From: Bacilli bacterium
Lineage (GTDB): Bacteria > Bacillota_I > Bacilli_A > RF39 > UBA660
NCBI GenBank assembly: GCA_017434825.1
Contig: JAFSGC010000004.1
Span: forward strand, 62,001 to 126,000
Length of the DNA stretch: 64,000 bases
Reading direction: 5' to 3'
The position numbers and the translations under genes are program-made. Below the pieces are notes generated by a model. It saw only the letters and a list, made by a program, of their open reading frames with translations. It was not told the origin of the DNA and did not search any database. How positions within the stretch are numbered: the stretch's first letter is position 1; every line of letters begins with the position of its first letter. Positions 9,416 to 17,697 of this stretch are shown in pieces.

Positions 9416-10012
9416 ATCATGTTCGTTACCGCCTGAAATTTCGCCACCTACTAAATAGTTGTGGAAAATTTTCATAATCATATGATCAAATGTCATATGA
9501 AGGTCTTCCGCAATTTGCATATCCATTTCATCAACATGCATTTTATAGTCTGCCATTTCTTTTAATTTACCGCCAGTATAACCTGTGATTCCAACAATCT
9601 TAACGCCATTTTCTTTAGCATATTCAGCAGCATTTAATACATTCTTTGAATTACCACTTCCCGAAATACCAATGAATAGATCATTTTCTTTTAATTTATT
9701 GCGAAGTTGAAATCTAAAAATTTCTTCATAGCCAATATCATTTGCAACTGCCATCATAGTAGCTACATTGTCATTTAAACAATGAAAATTAAATTTCTTT
9801 TCAACATATTCACTGATACCTTTGTTGAAATCATTTTGCATATGTGATGCAGTAGATGCGCTACCGCCATTACCACATACATAAATTGTTCCACCTTTTT
9901 CGTATGTATCATAAATAGCATTCATAGCTTCATTAATTTCATCTAAATTTAAGCGTTTAATACAATTTATTTCCCTTTCATAATATTCTTCAATTGCTTT
10001 TTTAAAATCCAT
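9407..10012 (-). CDS. gmhA: Sedoheptulose-7-phosphate isomerase (SIS domain)
   Basis: The 201-aa SIS-fold protein has the GmhA signature VCGNGGSASTASHMQNDF (about 45-62), GISGSGNSKN in the second phosphosugar loop, and AEDLHMTFDHMIMK near the C-terminus, which supplies catalytic Glu and His. GmhA converts sedoheptulose 7-phosphate to D-glycero-D-manno-heptose 7-phosphate. Here it sits with the kinase, phosphatase and nucleotidyltransferase of the same pathway, which makes this role much more likely than another SIS function. Confidence 0.88.
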   Translation of the reverse strand: MDFKKAIEEYYEREINCIKRLNLDEINEAMNAIYDTYEKGGTIYVCGNGGSASTASHMQNDFNKGISEYVEKKFNFHCLNDNVATMMAVANDIGYEEIFRFQLRNKLKENDLFIGISGSGNSKNVLNAAEYAKENGVKIVGITGYTGGKLKEMADYKMHVDEMDMQIAEDLHMTFDHMIMKIFHNYLVGGEISGGNEHDKH

Positions 10013-10018
10013 AATTCT

Positions 10019-10675
10019 TTACTCCTTTACCTTTATGTTATTTTCAAAATCAATTTTATCCATTGAAGTTGCTATACTCCAATTAATACCTTTTCTTTTA
10101 ACTTTAGCAGGGATTCCTGCAATTAACACATTGGACTTTGTATATTTTTTGTTTACTATACTTCCTAAAGCAACTACAGAAAAGTCTTTTATTTCTGCTC
10201 CGGATAAAATAGTAACATTTTGACAAATCCAGTTGCTATTACCAATAATTATATCTTGATCTTTATTAATCCGTGTTTTCGTTTTGTTATCATAAATGAT
10301 ATGATCATTTCTCCCCCAAATCGAAATATCACCTGCAAATAAATTACCATTTCCAATAGTCAACGATTTTTCCAAAGGAGAAATAAAATGGATATTTGCT
10401 CCGTTGAAAAAATTTTCATCTCCTATGGTTATCTCAACATTTTTTGGACTTACTGTACTCGTTTCCCAAAAATCAATTACTAACATGTTTCTTATGGTGT
10501 TGTTTTTACCTAATTTGAATACATTATTACTTCCATACATATTAATAACAATTTTTCCGGGACCAACGTAGTCATTTAAATAAAATGTATTATTCTCACC
10601 ATATATATTCAATTCAAATTTACTTGAATCAAGCGGATCTTTAAATAACCTATTGTTAAAATATATTTTATTCAT
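10019..10675 (-). CDS. Left-handed beta-helix (hexapeptide) acyltransferase-like protein
   Basis: The 218-aa protein is built of short beta-helix repeats (VEITIGDENFFNGANIHF, LTIGNGNLFAGDISIW, IIIGNSNWICQNVTIL) ending with VALGSIVNKKYTKSNVLIAGIPAKVKR. That ending is the usual close of sugar O-acetyltransferases. It probably acetylates a sugar nucleotide or glycan residue made by this locus. Its first 80 residues are Asn-rich (NNTFYL, SNNVFKL) and extend the coil. It lies 6 nt upstream of gmhA in the same operon. Confidence 0.75.
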   Translation of the reverse strand: MNKIYFNNRLFKDPLDSSKFELNIYGENNTFYLNDYVGPGKIVINMYGSNNVFKLGKNNTIRNMLVIDFWETSTVSPKNVEITIGDENFFNGANIHFISPLEKSLTIGNGNLFAGDISIWGRNDHIIYDNKTKTRINKDQDIIIGNSNWICQNVTILSGAEIKDFSVVALGSIVNKKYTKSNVLIAGIPAKVKRKGINWSIATSMDKIDFENNIKVKE

Positions 10676-10691
10676 AATTTTTCCTTCGTTA

Positions 10692-11990
10692 TTACAAATT
10701 TATAAAAGTTACTGCTTCTAACAAATTTTCAGATATAAAATTTGGTTTAACCTCAAACTTTTTATCTTCTCCAGCCTGCCCCGTTTTAACTAGGATACTT
10801 TTTATTCCTGCATTTTCTGCAGTTTTTATATCTAAAGTTGTATCTCCAATCATATAAGACTCATCTAAATCAATATTAAAGTCTTTTGCCGCTTTTTCAA
10901 TCATACCAATATTTGGTTTACGACATTCACATTTAAATTTAAGTTCAGGGATTTCTCCTTCAAAGCCTTTATCTGGATGATGTGGACAATAGTATAAACC
11001 ATCAATATATGCTCCATCATTTCCAAGTAAAGTTTCCATTTTCATGTGAATATCATTCAACTCTTCTACAGTTACTTCTCCTCTTGCTATTACAGGTTGA
11101 TTAGTAACTACTATACATAGGTATTCTGAGTTATTGATTTTCTTTATTGCTTCAGATACACCATTAATTAACTTAAAATCTTTTTTATCTCGTAAAAACC
11201 CAACATATTCATTAATTGTACCATCACGATCTAAAAAGATTGCTTTTTGTTTATTTGCTAAGTTTCTTTTATTGCACAAACCATTTTTATAGTCAGTACA
11301 TACTCTTTCAAATCTCTCTGGCGTTCCCATATCTTTAGCGTATTCACTAGATAAATATGAGTATACTTTTCCTTCATTAATTAATGGTACTACTATATCT
11401 TTTTCGTAATTATATTTTTTAGGTTCATTTATGAAATCTAATGTTTCTTTACCGAAAATCATTATTCCAGCATTAACTACATTTTTGTAATCATAGTCTC
11501 TAACATTATTCTTTGAATCTAATTTTGTTACTTTGCCGTCGTTATCACATACAAGTAAATCACTATCAAATGGATGTGAATTTGGATGTGTAAATAATGT
11601 AACTACAGCATTTTTATTATAGTGATAATCAATCATTCGATTAAAATCAATATCAATAAAAACATCTGCTAATAAAAAGATATAATCATCTTTTATTTTA
11701 TCTTTTAAATAATATAAAGCTCCAGCTGTTCCTAATGGTTCATCTGGATTTTCATCATAATAATCAATATTTAATCCAAACTCTTTACCATCTTTAAAAT
11801 ATTCTTTTATTACATGACCTAAATGACCTACAATAAGAAGAACATCTGTAATTCCACATTTTTTTAAATTCATTAGTTGATAATATATCATTGGATACCC
11901 ATCAACTTCTAACATTGGTTTTGGAATTACATCGCCAGTTAAAGAACTAACTCTAGTTCCTTTACCTCCTGCTTGAATAACCGCTTTCAT
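10692..11990 (-). CDS. Fused heptose-1-phosphate nucleotidyltransferase and heptose-bisphosphate phosphatase
   Basis: This 432-aa protein has two enzymes. Residues 1 to about 230 are a nucleotidyltransferase with AGGKGTRVSSLTGDVIPKPM and DVFIDIDF, like HddC/RmlA. Residues about 245-432 are a HAD-IIIA phosphatase with FLDRDGTINEY, VVTNQP, GDTTLDIKTAENAG and the Cys/His zinc cluster of GmhB (CPHHP...CECRKP). Together they would remove the 7-phosphate from heptose 1,7-bisphosphate and then activate heptose 1-phosphate, giving probably GDP-D-glycero-D-manno-heptose. HddC and GmhB are usually separate proteins. The stop/start overlap with the epimerase gene at 11990 indicates tight coupling. Confidence 0.85.
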   Translation of the reverse strand: MKAVIQAGGKGTRVSSLTGDVIPKPMLEVDGYPMIYYQLMNLKKCGITDVLLIVGHLGHVIKEYFKDGKEFGLNIDYYDENPDEPLGTAGALYYLKDKIKDDYIFLLADVFIDIDFNRMIDYHYNKNAVVTLFTHPNSHPFDSDLLVCDNDGKVTKLDSKNNVRDYDYKNVVNAGIMIFGKETLDFINEPKKYNYEKDIVVPLINEGKVYSYLSSEYAKDMGTPERFERVCTDYKNGLCNKRNLANKQKAIFLDRDGTINEYVGFLRDKKDFKLINGVSEAIKKINNSEYLCIVVTNQPVIARGEVTVEELNDIHMKMETLLGNDGAYIDGLYYCPHHPDKGFEGEIPELKFKCECRKPNIGMIEKAAKDFNIDLDESYMIGDTTLDIKTAENAGIKSILVKTGQAGEDKKFEVKPNFISENLLEAVTFINL

Positions 11991-12937
11991 TAAATGTGTT
12001 CCTTTATATATTTTACAGTTTCTCTTACAGATTCATCTGAAGTGTGTGATGCAGTCCATCCTGCATTATGAATTTTAGTTAAGTCATATTGGAATTTAGG
12101 AACATCACCTTTCCATCCAACGTTTCCGCCAGTATATTTATATTCTACATCTTCATATCCTAAAACTTCACAAACAATATCTGCTATAGTTGTAACGCTA
12201 GTAGCACTTTCTACACCAGCATTGTAGATTTCTACACCTTTTTCCATAGTTTTATCTAATGTAAATTGAACTATAGCATCTACTAAGTCTAATACATATA
12301 AATATGGTTTAGTTTGTGTTCCATCACCTAAGATTTCTAATTCTTTAGGATTGTTATTTAATTTACGAACAAAATCATAAATCACTCCATGAGTTAAATT
12401 TGGGCCTATAACGTTTGGAAATCTAAATACTACTGTATTAAAATCATTCATAAACGTATATGAAGAAATAAATCCTTCACTTGCATATTTTGCTCCACCA
12501 TAATATGAAATAGGTTTTAAATCTCCTGCTACTTCAGTTAAAGCTTCTTGTTTTTCACCATATATAGCAGATGTTGATGCAAAGAATAAATTCTTAATAT
12601 CACATCTTCTCATTAATTCTAATACACTATATGTAGTCATAAATGTATCGTTATAATCAACGCTTGGCATTCTTCCGCCTTTTTGAATATCAGAATTTGC
12701 TGCTAAGTGATAAACAATGTCAAAATTTTCATCTTTTAATTGTTCACAAAAATTTTCTGTTTCTTCGATATTGATATTGTAAAATTTATAATTTGCGTTA
12801 TCTTTAAAACAATCAACGTTATCTTGATGTCCTAAAGTAAAATTGTCTACACATACAACTTCTAATCCTCTTTCTAACAAAGATCTTACTAAATGTGTAC
12901 CAATAAATCCTGCTCCACCAGTTACTAATGCTTTCAT
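11990..12937 (-). CDS. NAD-dependent sugar epimerase/dehydratase (extended SDR)
   Basis: The 315-aa Rossmann protein has TGGAGFIGTHLV at 6-17, the active-site ASTSAIYGE and YGGAK (YxxxK) motifs, and RFPNVIGPNLTHG. It resembles GalE/WcaG-type epimerases acting on sugar nucleotides. In this cassette it most likely modifies the activated heptose, or makes a second donor for the same polymer. RBS AAGGAGG is 8 nt before the ATG, and the gene follows hddA by 13 nt. Substrate assignment is inference from context. Confidence 0.8.
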   Translation of the reverse strand: MKALVTGGAGFIGTHLVRSLLERGLEVVCVDNFTLGHQDNVDCFKDNANYKFYNINIEETENFCEQLKDENFDIVYHLAANSDIQKGGRMPSVDYNDTFMTTYSVLELMRRCDIKNLFFASTSAIYGEKQEALTEVAGDLKPISYYGGAKYASEGFISSYTFMNDFNTVVFRFPNVIGPNLTHGVIYDFVRKLNNNPKELEILGDGTQTKPYLYVLDLVDAIVQFTLDKTMEKGVEIYNAGVESATSVTTIADIVCEVLGYEDVEYKYTGGNVGWKGDVPKFQYDLTKIHNAGWTASHTSDESVRETVKYIKEHI

Positions 12938-12950
12938 TTTTATTTCCTCC

Positions 12951-13928
12951 TTAATTTACAAAAATTACTGTTGTTCCTTGATGATCAAATTTAAATTCCA
13001 TTTCTGGAAGTTCTTTCATCGCTTCTCTAAATTTCTCCTGTTTTTCTTCAGGTACATAGAATAAGAAGAATCCACTTCCTCCAGCACCTAGAATCTTACC
13101 GCCAGTTGCTCCATTTGCAAGTGCTTTATCATACCATTCATCAAATTTTGGATTACTAATTCCACTTGCTAAAGTTTTCTTAATAAGCCAGTTTTCATGT
13201 AATGTTGTTCCAACTGCATCAATATTACCATGCTCTAATTCATATTTTAATTGATGAGTAAGTTCAACAATTCTTTTTTGACCTTCTTCTTTTTCTTTAG
13301 CACTAACCATATTTTTAGATTGTTCTTTTAATATTGCTGATGCACTATGTTCTCCACCTACATATAACATAAGTAAATTCTTTTCTAATTGTTTGAATTT
13401 ATCATGATCAAGAAGTACAGGCTCTACATCAACAGTACCATTTTTATTGAATTGATAAAAATTAAGTCCACCAAATGCAGCTGCATATTGGTCTTGTTTT
13501 CCAATTGGATTACCTAAAATATTGATTTCCATATCACATGCAGCTTCTGCTACATCATGATCAGAAATATATTCTCTTTTATGACATTTTAAGTTCTTTA
13601 AAAGGCCTACTGTAAATGAACTAGAAGAACCTAATCCTGTTCCTTGAGGAACGTCGGCAACCGAAGTGATTTCTAATCCTTCTAAACCTTCTTTTCTTAA
13701 ACATTCTCTGAATATTGAATGTTCAATATCATTAATATTTTCTACACTTTCGGTTTTTGAATACTTTAAAACTGTTTTTTTGTTATCAAAAGATGGATGG
13801 GATGTAATGTACATATATTTATTAATTGTAGTACTAATAACACATCCTCCATTTTTTTCATAAAATGCAGGTAGGTCGCTTCCACCACCGCATAAGCTAA
13901 CTCTAAACGGAGTTCTTGTTATAATCAT
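12951..13928 (-). CDS. hddA: D-glycero-D-manno-heptose 7-phosphate kinase (GHMP family)
   Basis: The 325-aa GHMP kinase begins MIITRTPFRVSLCGGGSDLP, contains the ATP loop PQGTGLGSSSSF (94-105), GKQDQYAAAFGG, and the third motif KILGAGGSGFFLF near the C-terminus. These are hallmarks of HddA-type sugar kinases (versus galactokinase or FKP). HddA phosphorylates heptose 7-phosphate to the 1,7-bisphosphate. It is the first gene of the heptose operon, with the promoter at 13950-13978 just upstream. Confidence 0.88.
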   Translation of the reverse strand: MIITRTPFRVSLCGGGSDLPAFYEKNGGCVISTTINKYMYITSHPSFDNKKTVLKYSKTESVENINDIEHSIFRECLRKEGLEGLEITSVADVPQGTGLGSSSSFTVGLLKNLKCHKREYISDHDVAEAACDMEINILGNPIGKQDQYAAAFGGLNFYQFNKNGTVDVEPVLLDHDKFKQLEKNLLMLYVGGEHSASAILKEQSKNMVSAKEKEEGQKRIVELTHQLKYELEHGNIDAVGTTLHENWLIKKTLASGISNPKFDEWYDKALANGATGGKILGAGGSGFFLFYVPEEKQEKFREAMKELPEMEFKFDHQGTTVIFVN

Positions 13929-13949
13929 TTTTTACCTCTTTCTTTTTTT

Positions 13950-13992
13950 ATTATATCAACGCTCTAGTCAAATGTAAATTGATTTACATTTG
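13950..13992 (-). promoter_or_regulatory. Heptose-operon promoter overlapping a 24-bp palindrome
   Basis: On the minus strand TTTACA (13978-13973) and TGATATAAT (extended -10, TATAAT at 13955-13950) are 17 nt apart. The -35 lies inside a near-perfect 24-bp inverted repeat at 13969-13992 (arms CAAATGTAAAT / ATTTACATTTG). The repeat overlaps the stop codon of the upstream ABC gene. The geometry fits an operator for a dimeric repressor, though it could also act as a hairpin ending tagH transcription. Confidence 0.7.
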
Positions 13993-14721
13993 GCTTTTAT
14001 AGTAAGCATCACATACTTCATTAGTTTCACCAAACATTAATAATTTACCATGATCTAACCAAATAACTTTATTACATAAATCTCTTATTGAATCAAGAGA
14101 ATGAGATACATACATAACTGTTGTTCCTCCCTTAATCATAGAAAGCATTTTGTTTTTACTTTTTTCTTGAAATTTGATATCTCCAACAGATAGTATTTCA
14201 TCAACAATTAAAACCTCTGGATTAACAATTGTTGAAATGGAGAATGCTAATTTAGCAGTCATCCCTGAAGAAAAGTTTTTAACTGGAACGTCTAAAAAAT
14301 CTTTAAGTTCTGAAAACTCTACTATTTCTTCAAATTTTTCATCGATAAATTCTTTAGAATATCCTAGTATGGCACCATTTAAATATATATTTTCACGCGC
14401 TGTAAGTTCACCATCAAATCCTGCCCCGAGTTCAATCATCGGAGAAATATTTCCAACAACTTCAACGCTTCCTTTCGTAGGCTTGTAAACTCCAGAAACC
14501 ACTTTAAGTAAAGTACTTTTTCCTGCTCCATTGGAACCAACGATTCCTACAACGTCTCCTTTTTGAATATGTACATCAACATCTTTTAATGCCCAAAATT
14601 CATCTTTCTTTTTCTTTTTTCTTTTACCAAATTTAAACATGTTAATAAAGATTAATTTCAACGAATTTTCTTTTTCATTTCCTAAATTAAATCTCATTGA
14701 AACATTATTAATATCAATCAT
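13984..14721 (-). CDS. Polysaccharide/teichoic acid ABC exporter, ATP-binding subunit (TagH/Wzt-like)
   Basis: The 245-aa ATPase has Walker A GSNGAGKST (62-70), signature FSSGM, Walker B VLIVDEIL and H-loop YVSHSLD. Its N-terminus contains a basic insert (KRKKKKKDEF) before the ATPase core, as in TagH/KpsT/Wzt proteins. It would power export of an undecaprenyl-linked polymer through the permease encoded 11 nt upstream. It lacks the C-terminal carbohydrate-binding domain found in some Wzt proteins. Confidence 0.87.
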   Translation of the reverse strand: MIDINNVSMRFNLGNEKENSLKLIFINMFKFGKRKKKKKDEFWALKDVDVHIQKGDVVGIVGSNGAGKSTLLKVVSGVYKPTKGSVEVVGNISPMIELGAGFDGELTARENIYLNGAILGYSKEFIDEKFEEIVEFSELKDFLDVPVKNFSSGMTAKLAFSISTIVNPEVLIVDEILSVGDIKFQEKSKNKMLSMIKGGTTVMYVSHSLDSIRDLCNKVIWLDHGKLLMFGETNEVCDAYYKSQM

Positions 14722-14732
14722 TTTGTTGCCTC

Positions 14733-15539
14733 CTAAATATAATATACAAACTTATCTTGTTTCTTCCTAAAGATTAGCATTCCAACAAGCATCGTTCCAA
14801 CTCCAACAGCAAGCATGGCTAGCATATACGGAATTGTTAGACCATGACCAAATAATACAATTTCTCTAAGACTATTAATATAAATATATAATGGATTAAA
14901 TTTAAAAACTGTTTGAAGGTATACTGGTAAAATATCTAAAGAATAAAACACTGGAGTAAAATAGTTTAGAATAGTTAACATAATCCCCCAAATGTAGATA
15001 ACATCTCTTACAAAAACTGTGATGGTTGATAATATATATCCTACTCCTATTGTAAACATTAACATACAAGCAAAAACAAAAGGAATCAATAAGTAATATA
15101 TGTTAATTGAACACTTTGTTCCAGCAACTGGATCACCAGTCAACATTACAATTAGGAAAAATGGAATTAAAGTAAAAAGGAAGTTAATTCCTGCAAACAA
15201 ACACTTAGCTAGTGGAAAAATATATTTTGGAATATATACTTTATTTATTAAGCTGAAGTTTCCAACTACTGCAGTTAGCGTATTATTAGTAGCTTCACTA
15301 AAATAGTTAAAAATTAGTAACCCACTCATTAAATATACTAGATAATTTACACCTTCCATATTAAACTTAAACATATTTGAAAATACTAAAGCCATTACAG
15401 ACATCATTAAAAGTGGATACAAAATGCTCCATAATACGCCTAAAAAACTTCTCTTATATTTTACCTTAAAATCCCTTTTTATAAGTTCAGTAAGTAAGAA
15501 ACTGTATTTTTTAAAATTTAATAAAGTTCTCTTTATCAT
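14733..15539 (-). CDS. Polysaccharide/teichoic acid ABC exporter, permease subunit (TagG/Wzm-like)
   Basis: This ABC-2 permease of 268 aa has six predicted helices and the family N-terminus LIKRDFKVKYKRSFLGVLWS, followed by PLLMMSVMALVFSNMF. Together with the ATPase it would flip a lipid-linked glycan outward. The ATG at 15539 is preferred. A TTG start at 15572 would add 11 residues but lies inside the end of the upstream gene without an RBS. The GAAGGG upstream of 15539 is about 14 nt away, so the start is not certain. Confidence 0.83.
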   Translation of the reverse strand: MIKRTLLNFKKYSFLLTELIKRDFKVKYKRSFLGVLWSILYPLLMMSVMALVFSNMFKFNMEGVNYLVYLMSGLLIFNYFSEATNNTLTAVVGNFSLINKVYIPKYIFPLAKCLFAGINFLFTLIPFFLIVMLTGDPVAGTKCSINIYYLLIPFVFACMLMFTIGVGYILSTITVFVRDVIYIWGIMLTILNYFTPVFYSLDILPVYLQTVFKFNPLYIYINSLREIVLFGHGLTIPYMLAMLAVGVGTMLVGMLIFRKKQDKFVYYI

Positions 15540-15546
15540 AAAACTA

Positions 15547-16596
15547 TCATTTTCCCTTCTTTTTGTGTTCAAATAATATATCAGTATTCATAACAACATA
15601 CAATAATAAAACCATTAGGATAATATAAATTACCATAGCAACCTGATTATCTCCAAGTACGTAAAATATTGATACTGCTGAGAATAAAATGTTTATTCCA
15701 TAAATAATTAATATAGACTTTCTTGGTGAAAACTTCATTTTTAATAACTGATGATGGAAGTGTTGCTTATCTGGCTCACCAATCTTTTTGTGATTAATGA
15801 CTCTTCTTAAAATTGCAAGTGCAGTATCAAATATTGGAATTGCCAAAATAATAAGTGGAATAACCAACGATGTAATTGTAGTAACTTTAAATCCTAATAA
15901 TGCAATTACTGCTATCATAAAGCCTAAAAAAGTACTACCACAATCCCCTATAAAAGTTTTTGCAGGCGGAAAATTATGTGTTAAAAATCCTAGTGTTGAT
16001 CCTAACATAATTAAACATAAAACAACATCTAACCCTTGTTTTTGATTTAATATAAAAGCAATAATAGCTATTGTAGCAAAATAAATTGAACTAATACCTG
16101 AAGAAAGTCCATCAAGTCCATCAATTAAATTAATTGCATTAATAGCTCCTACTATAAAAAACATTGAAATTAGCTGGTTAATAATCGTCGGGAAAATTAA
16201 AGTCGTTCCTAAAATGGTTAACTCATCAAAGTATAGTTTTCCATAAAATACTACAATCGAAGCTACAATAAGTTGAACTAACAATTTATCCTTTGCTCGA
16301 AGAGGTTTAATATCATCAATAAATCCCAAGAATACAATAATAAATGATCCAATTAAAATTGATAGCATTTGAGTAGTTAAACTACCATACATAATGTACC
16401 CAAATAAAAACGCACTATAAACTGCTAAACCTCCAAGTCTTGGCATCGGCTGTTTATGTACCTTTCGATGATTTGGTATATCAATAGCGCCTATATGAAA
16501 CGCCAACTTTTTACTTACAAACACTAGTAAGAAACTTACAATGTATGTAACAATTAAAATCTCTATTATATTATGATCATTAACAACAAAATTCAT
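15547..16596 (-). CDS. tagO: Undecaprenyl-phosphate N-acetylaminosugar-1-phosphate transferase (TagO/WecA-like)
   Basis: The 349-aa polytopic MraY-superfamily enzyme has about 11 helices. Motifs include PNHRKVHKQPMPRLGG, the metal site FLGFIDDIKPL, NLIDGLDGLSSG, GDCGSTFLGF and the HHQLL loop. It starts lipid-linked glycopolymer synthesis by moving GlcNAc-1-P from UDP-GlcNAc to undecaprenyl phosphate. As the first gene of the locus, followed by a TagGH-type exporter, it points to a wall-teichoic-acid-like or linkage-unit-based polymer. RBS AAAGGAG and a TATAAT at 16616-16621 lie upstream. Confidence 0.88.
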   Translation of the reverse strand: MNFVVNDHNIIEILIVTYIVSFLLVFVSKKLAFHIGAIDIPNHRKVHKQPMPRLGGLAVYSAFLFGYIMYGSLTTQMLSILIGSFIIVFLGFIDDIKPLRAKDKLLVQLIVASIVVFYGKLYFDELTILGTTLIFPTIINQLISMFFIVGAINAINLIDGLDGLSSGISSIYFATIAIIAFILNQKQGLDVVLCLIMLGSTLGFLTHNFPPAKTFIGDCGSTFLGFMIAVIALLGFKVTTITSLVIPLIILAIPIFDTALAILRRVINHKKIGEPDKQHFHHQLLKMKFSPRKSILIIYGINILFSAVSIFYVLGDNQVAMVIYIILMVLLLYVVMNTDILFEHKKKGK

Positions 16597-16615
16597 ATTA
16601 ATTACTCCTTTTATT

Positions 16616-16621
16616 ATTATA
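16616..16621 (-). promoter_or_regulatory. -10 element upstream of tagO
   Basis: TATAAT preceded by AAGG on the minus strand lies 20 nt before the tagO ATG; the -35 (TTTAAT, about 18 nt upstream) is weak. It probably drives tagO and the exporter genes. Confidence 0.45.
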
Positions 16622-16648
16622 CCTTAATAAATGCAAAAATTAAAGATA

Positions 16649-17575
16649 TTATGGTCTTCGCGTCCTAATCTTTTGTGCTTCAAAAGGAACTACTTCAGGT
16701 ATAAAACGAATTATGTTTCCAAATTCATCAATTTCAATCGTTACAAAGAAACAACTTCTTTCTGTTCCAAATTTACTATGTTCTGCATATGGGGTTTGAT
16801 CTATTAATGCTGCATTTTGGAGTAAATATGTATCATTAAATACAGTAAATAAACTATGATGAAAATGACCCATTTGAATAATGTCTGGTTTATTTCCTTC
16901 GATACTATTGTAATATTTTTGCGCTCTTTCTAACATCGTCTTTTTACCACTTCCATATCCATGATAAACTCTAAGAGAAAGATCTCCTAAAGAAAGATCT
17001 GCTACATCCTGGCCTAAATAAATAATATCATCACGCCGATAAGCCACTTCTTCAATAATGTCTTTGTTTTCATATTTTTTAAAAGTAAAGTCATGATTAC
17101 CACCAATTGTATAAAACTTTATATATCTAGAATATGGATGAACATTTAAAATATATTCTAGCATTTTATCAAACCCCACAACTTTTTGATGTTTAGAATA
17201 TGTTTCACGATCGGGATAAAAGCCATCAGATAAATCTCCAGCACAAATAATCTTGTCAATACCCCTTCTTTCACATTCATTATATATAAAACGCATAATA
17301 TCCGGGCGATCGTATTCACTGCCATAATGAGGATCAGAAACAAAACAAGCCTTAATTAATCTAGTATTTCCTAAATATATTTGATGTTGATATACTTCAG
17401 GATCAGTTTTAACAGCTATTCCATTAACAATATCATAATCGCAACCAACACCCTTTAAATACTTAACATATTCATATAGTTCTGCCAATTGAAAACCCAA
17501 AGCTTCGCAGATTTCATCAGTACTCTTCTTCTTATTTATTAGATATTTTAGTTTATTAAGCTTATCTGTATCCAT
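16649..17575 (-). CDS. Calcineurin-like metallophosphoesterase with N-terminal helical domain
   Basis: The 308-aa protein has an N-terminal helical region (about 1-60, KKSTDEICEALGFQLAELY, possibly HTH-like) and then a metallophosphoesterase core. All metal motifs are present: SDPHYGS, CAGDLSDG, GGNHDF, a histidine in RVYHGYG and MGHFHHS. The substrate is unknown; related enzymes act on nucleic acids, cyclic nucleotides or phosphoproteins. The start at 17575 has GGGG a few bases upstream; ATGs at 17590 and 17587 have no RBS. It is divergent from typA. Confidence 0.78.
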   Translation of the reverse strand: MDTDKLNKLKYLINKKKSTDEICEALGFQLAELYEYVKYLKGVGCDYDIVNGIAVKTDPEVYQHQIYLGNTRLIKACFVSDPHYGSEYDRPDIMRFIYNECERRGIDKIICAGDLSDGFYPDRETYSKHQKVVGFDKMLEYILNVHPYSRYIKFYTIGGNHDFTFKKYENKDIIEEVAYRRDDIIYLGQDVADLSLGDLSLRVYHGYGSGKKTMLERAQKYYNSIEGNKPDIIQMGHFHHSLFTVFNDTYLLQNAALIDQTPYAEHSKFGTERSCFFVTIEIDEFGNIIRFIPEVVPFEAQKIRTRRP

Positions 17576-17640
17576 AAATCCCCACATCATGTATTAACTA
17601 TATAATATCAAATATAGATAAGTAAGACTAGAAAAAATAG

Positions 17641-17669
17641 TTCACATAATAAAAAAATGGTGCTATAAT
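17641..17669 (+). promoter_or_regulatory. Promoter of typA
   Basis: TTCACA (17641-17646), a 17-nt spacer and TATAAT (17664-17669) preceded by TGC, an extended -10, form one of the best promoter matches in the window. A transcript would start near 17676. Confidence 0.8.
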
Positions 17670-17697
17670 ACCAAAAGGAAAAAAACGGGTGATGTAT

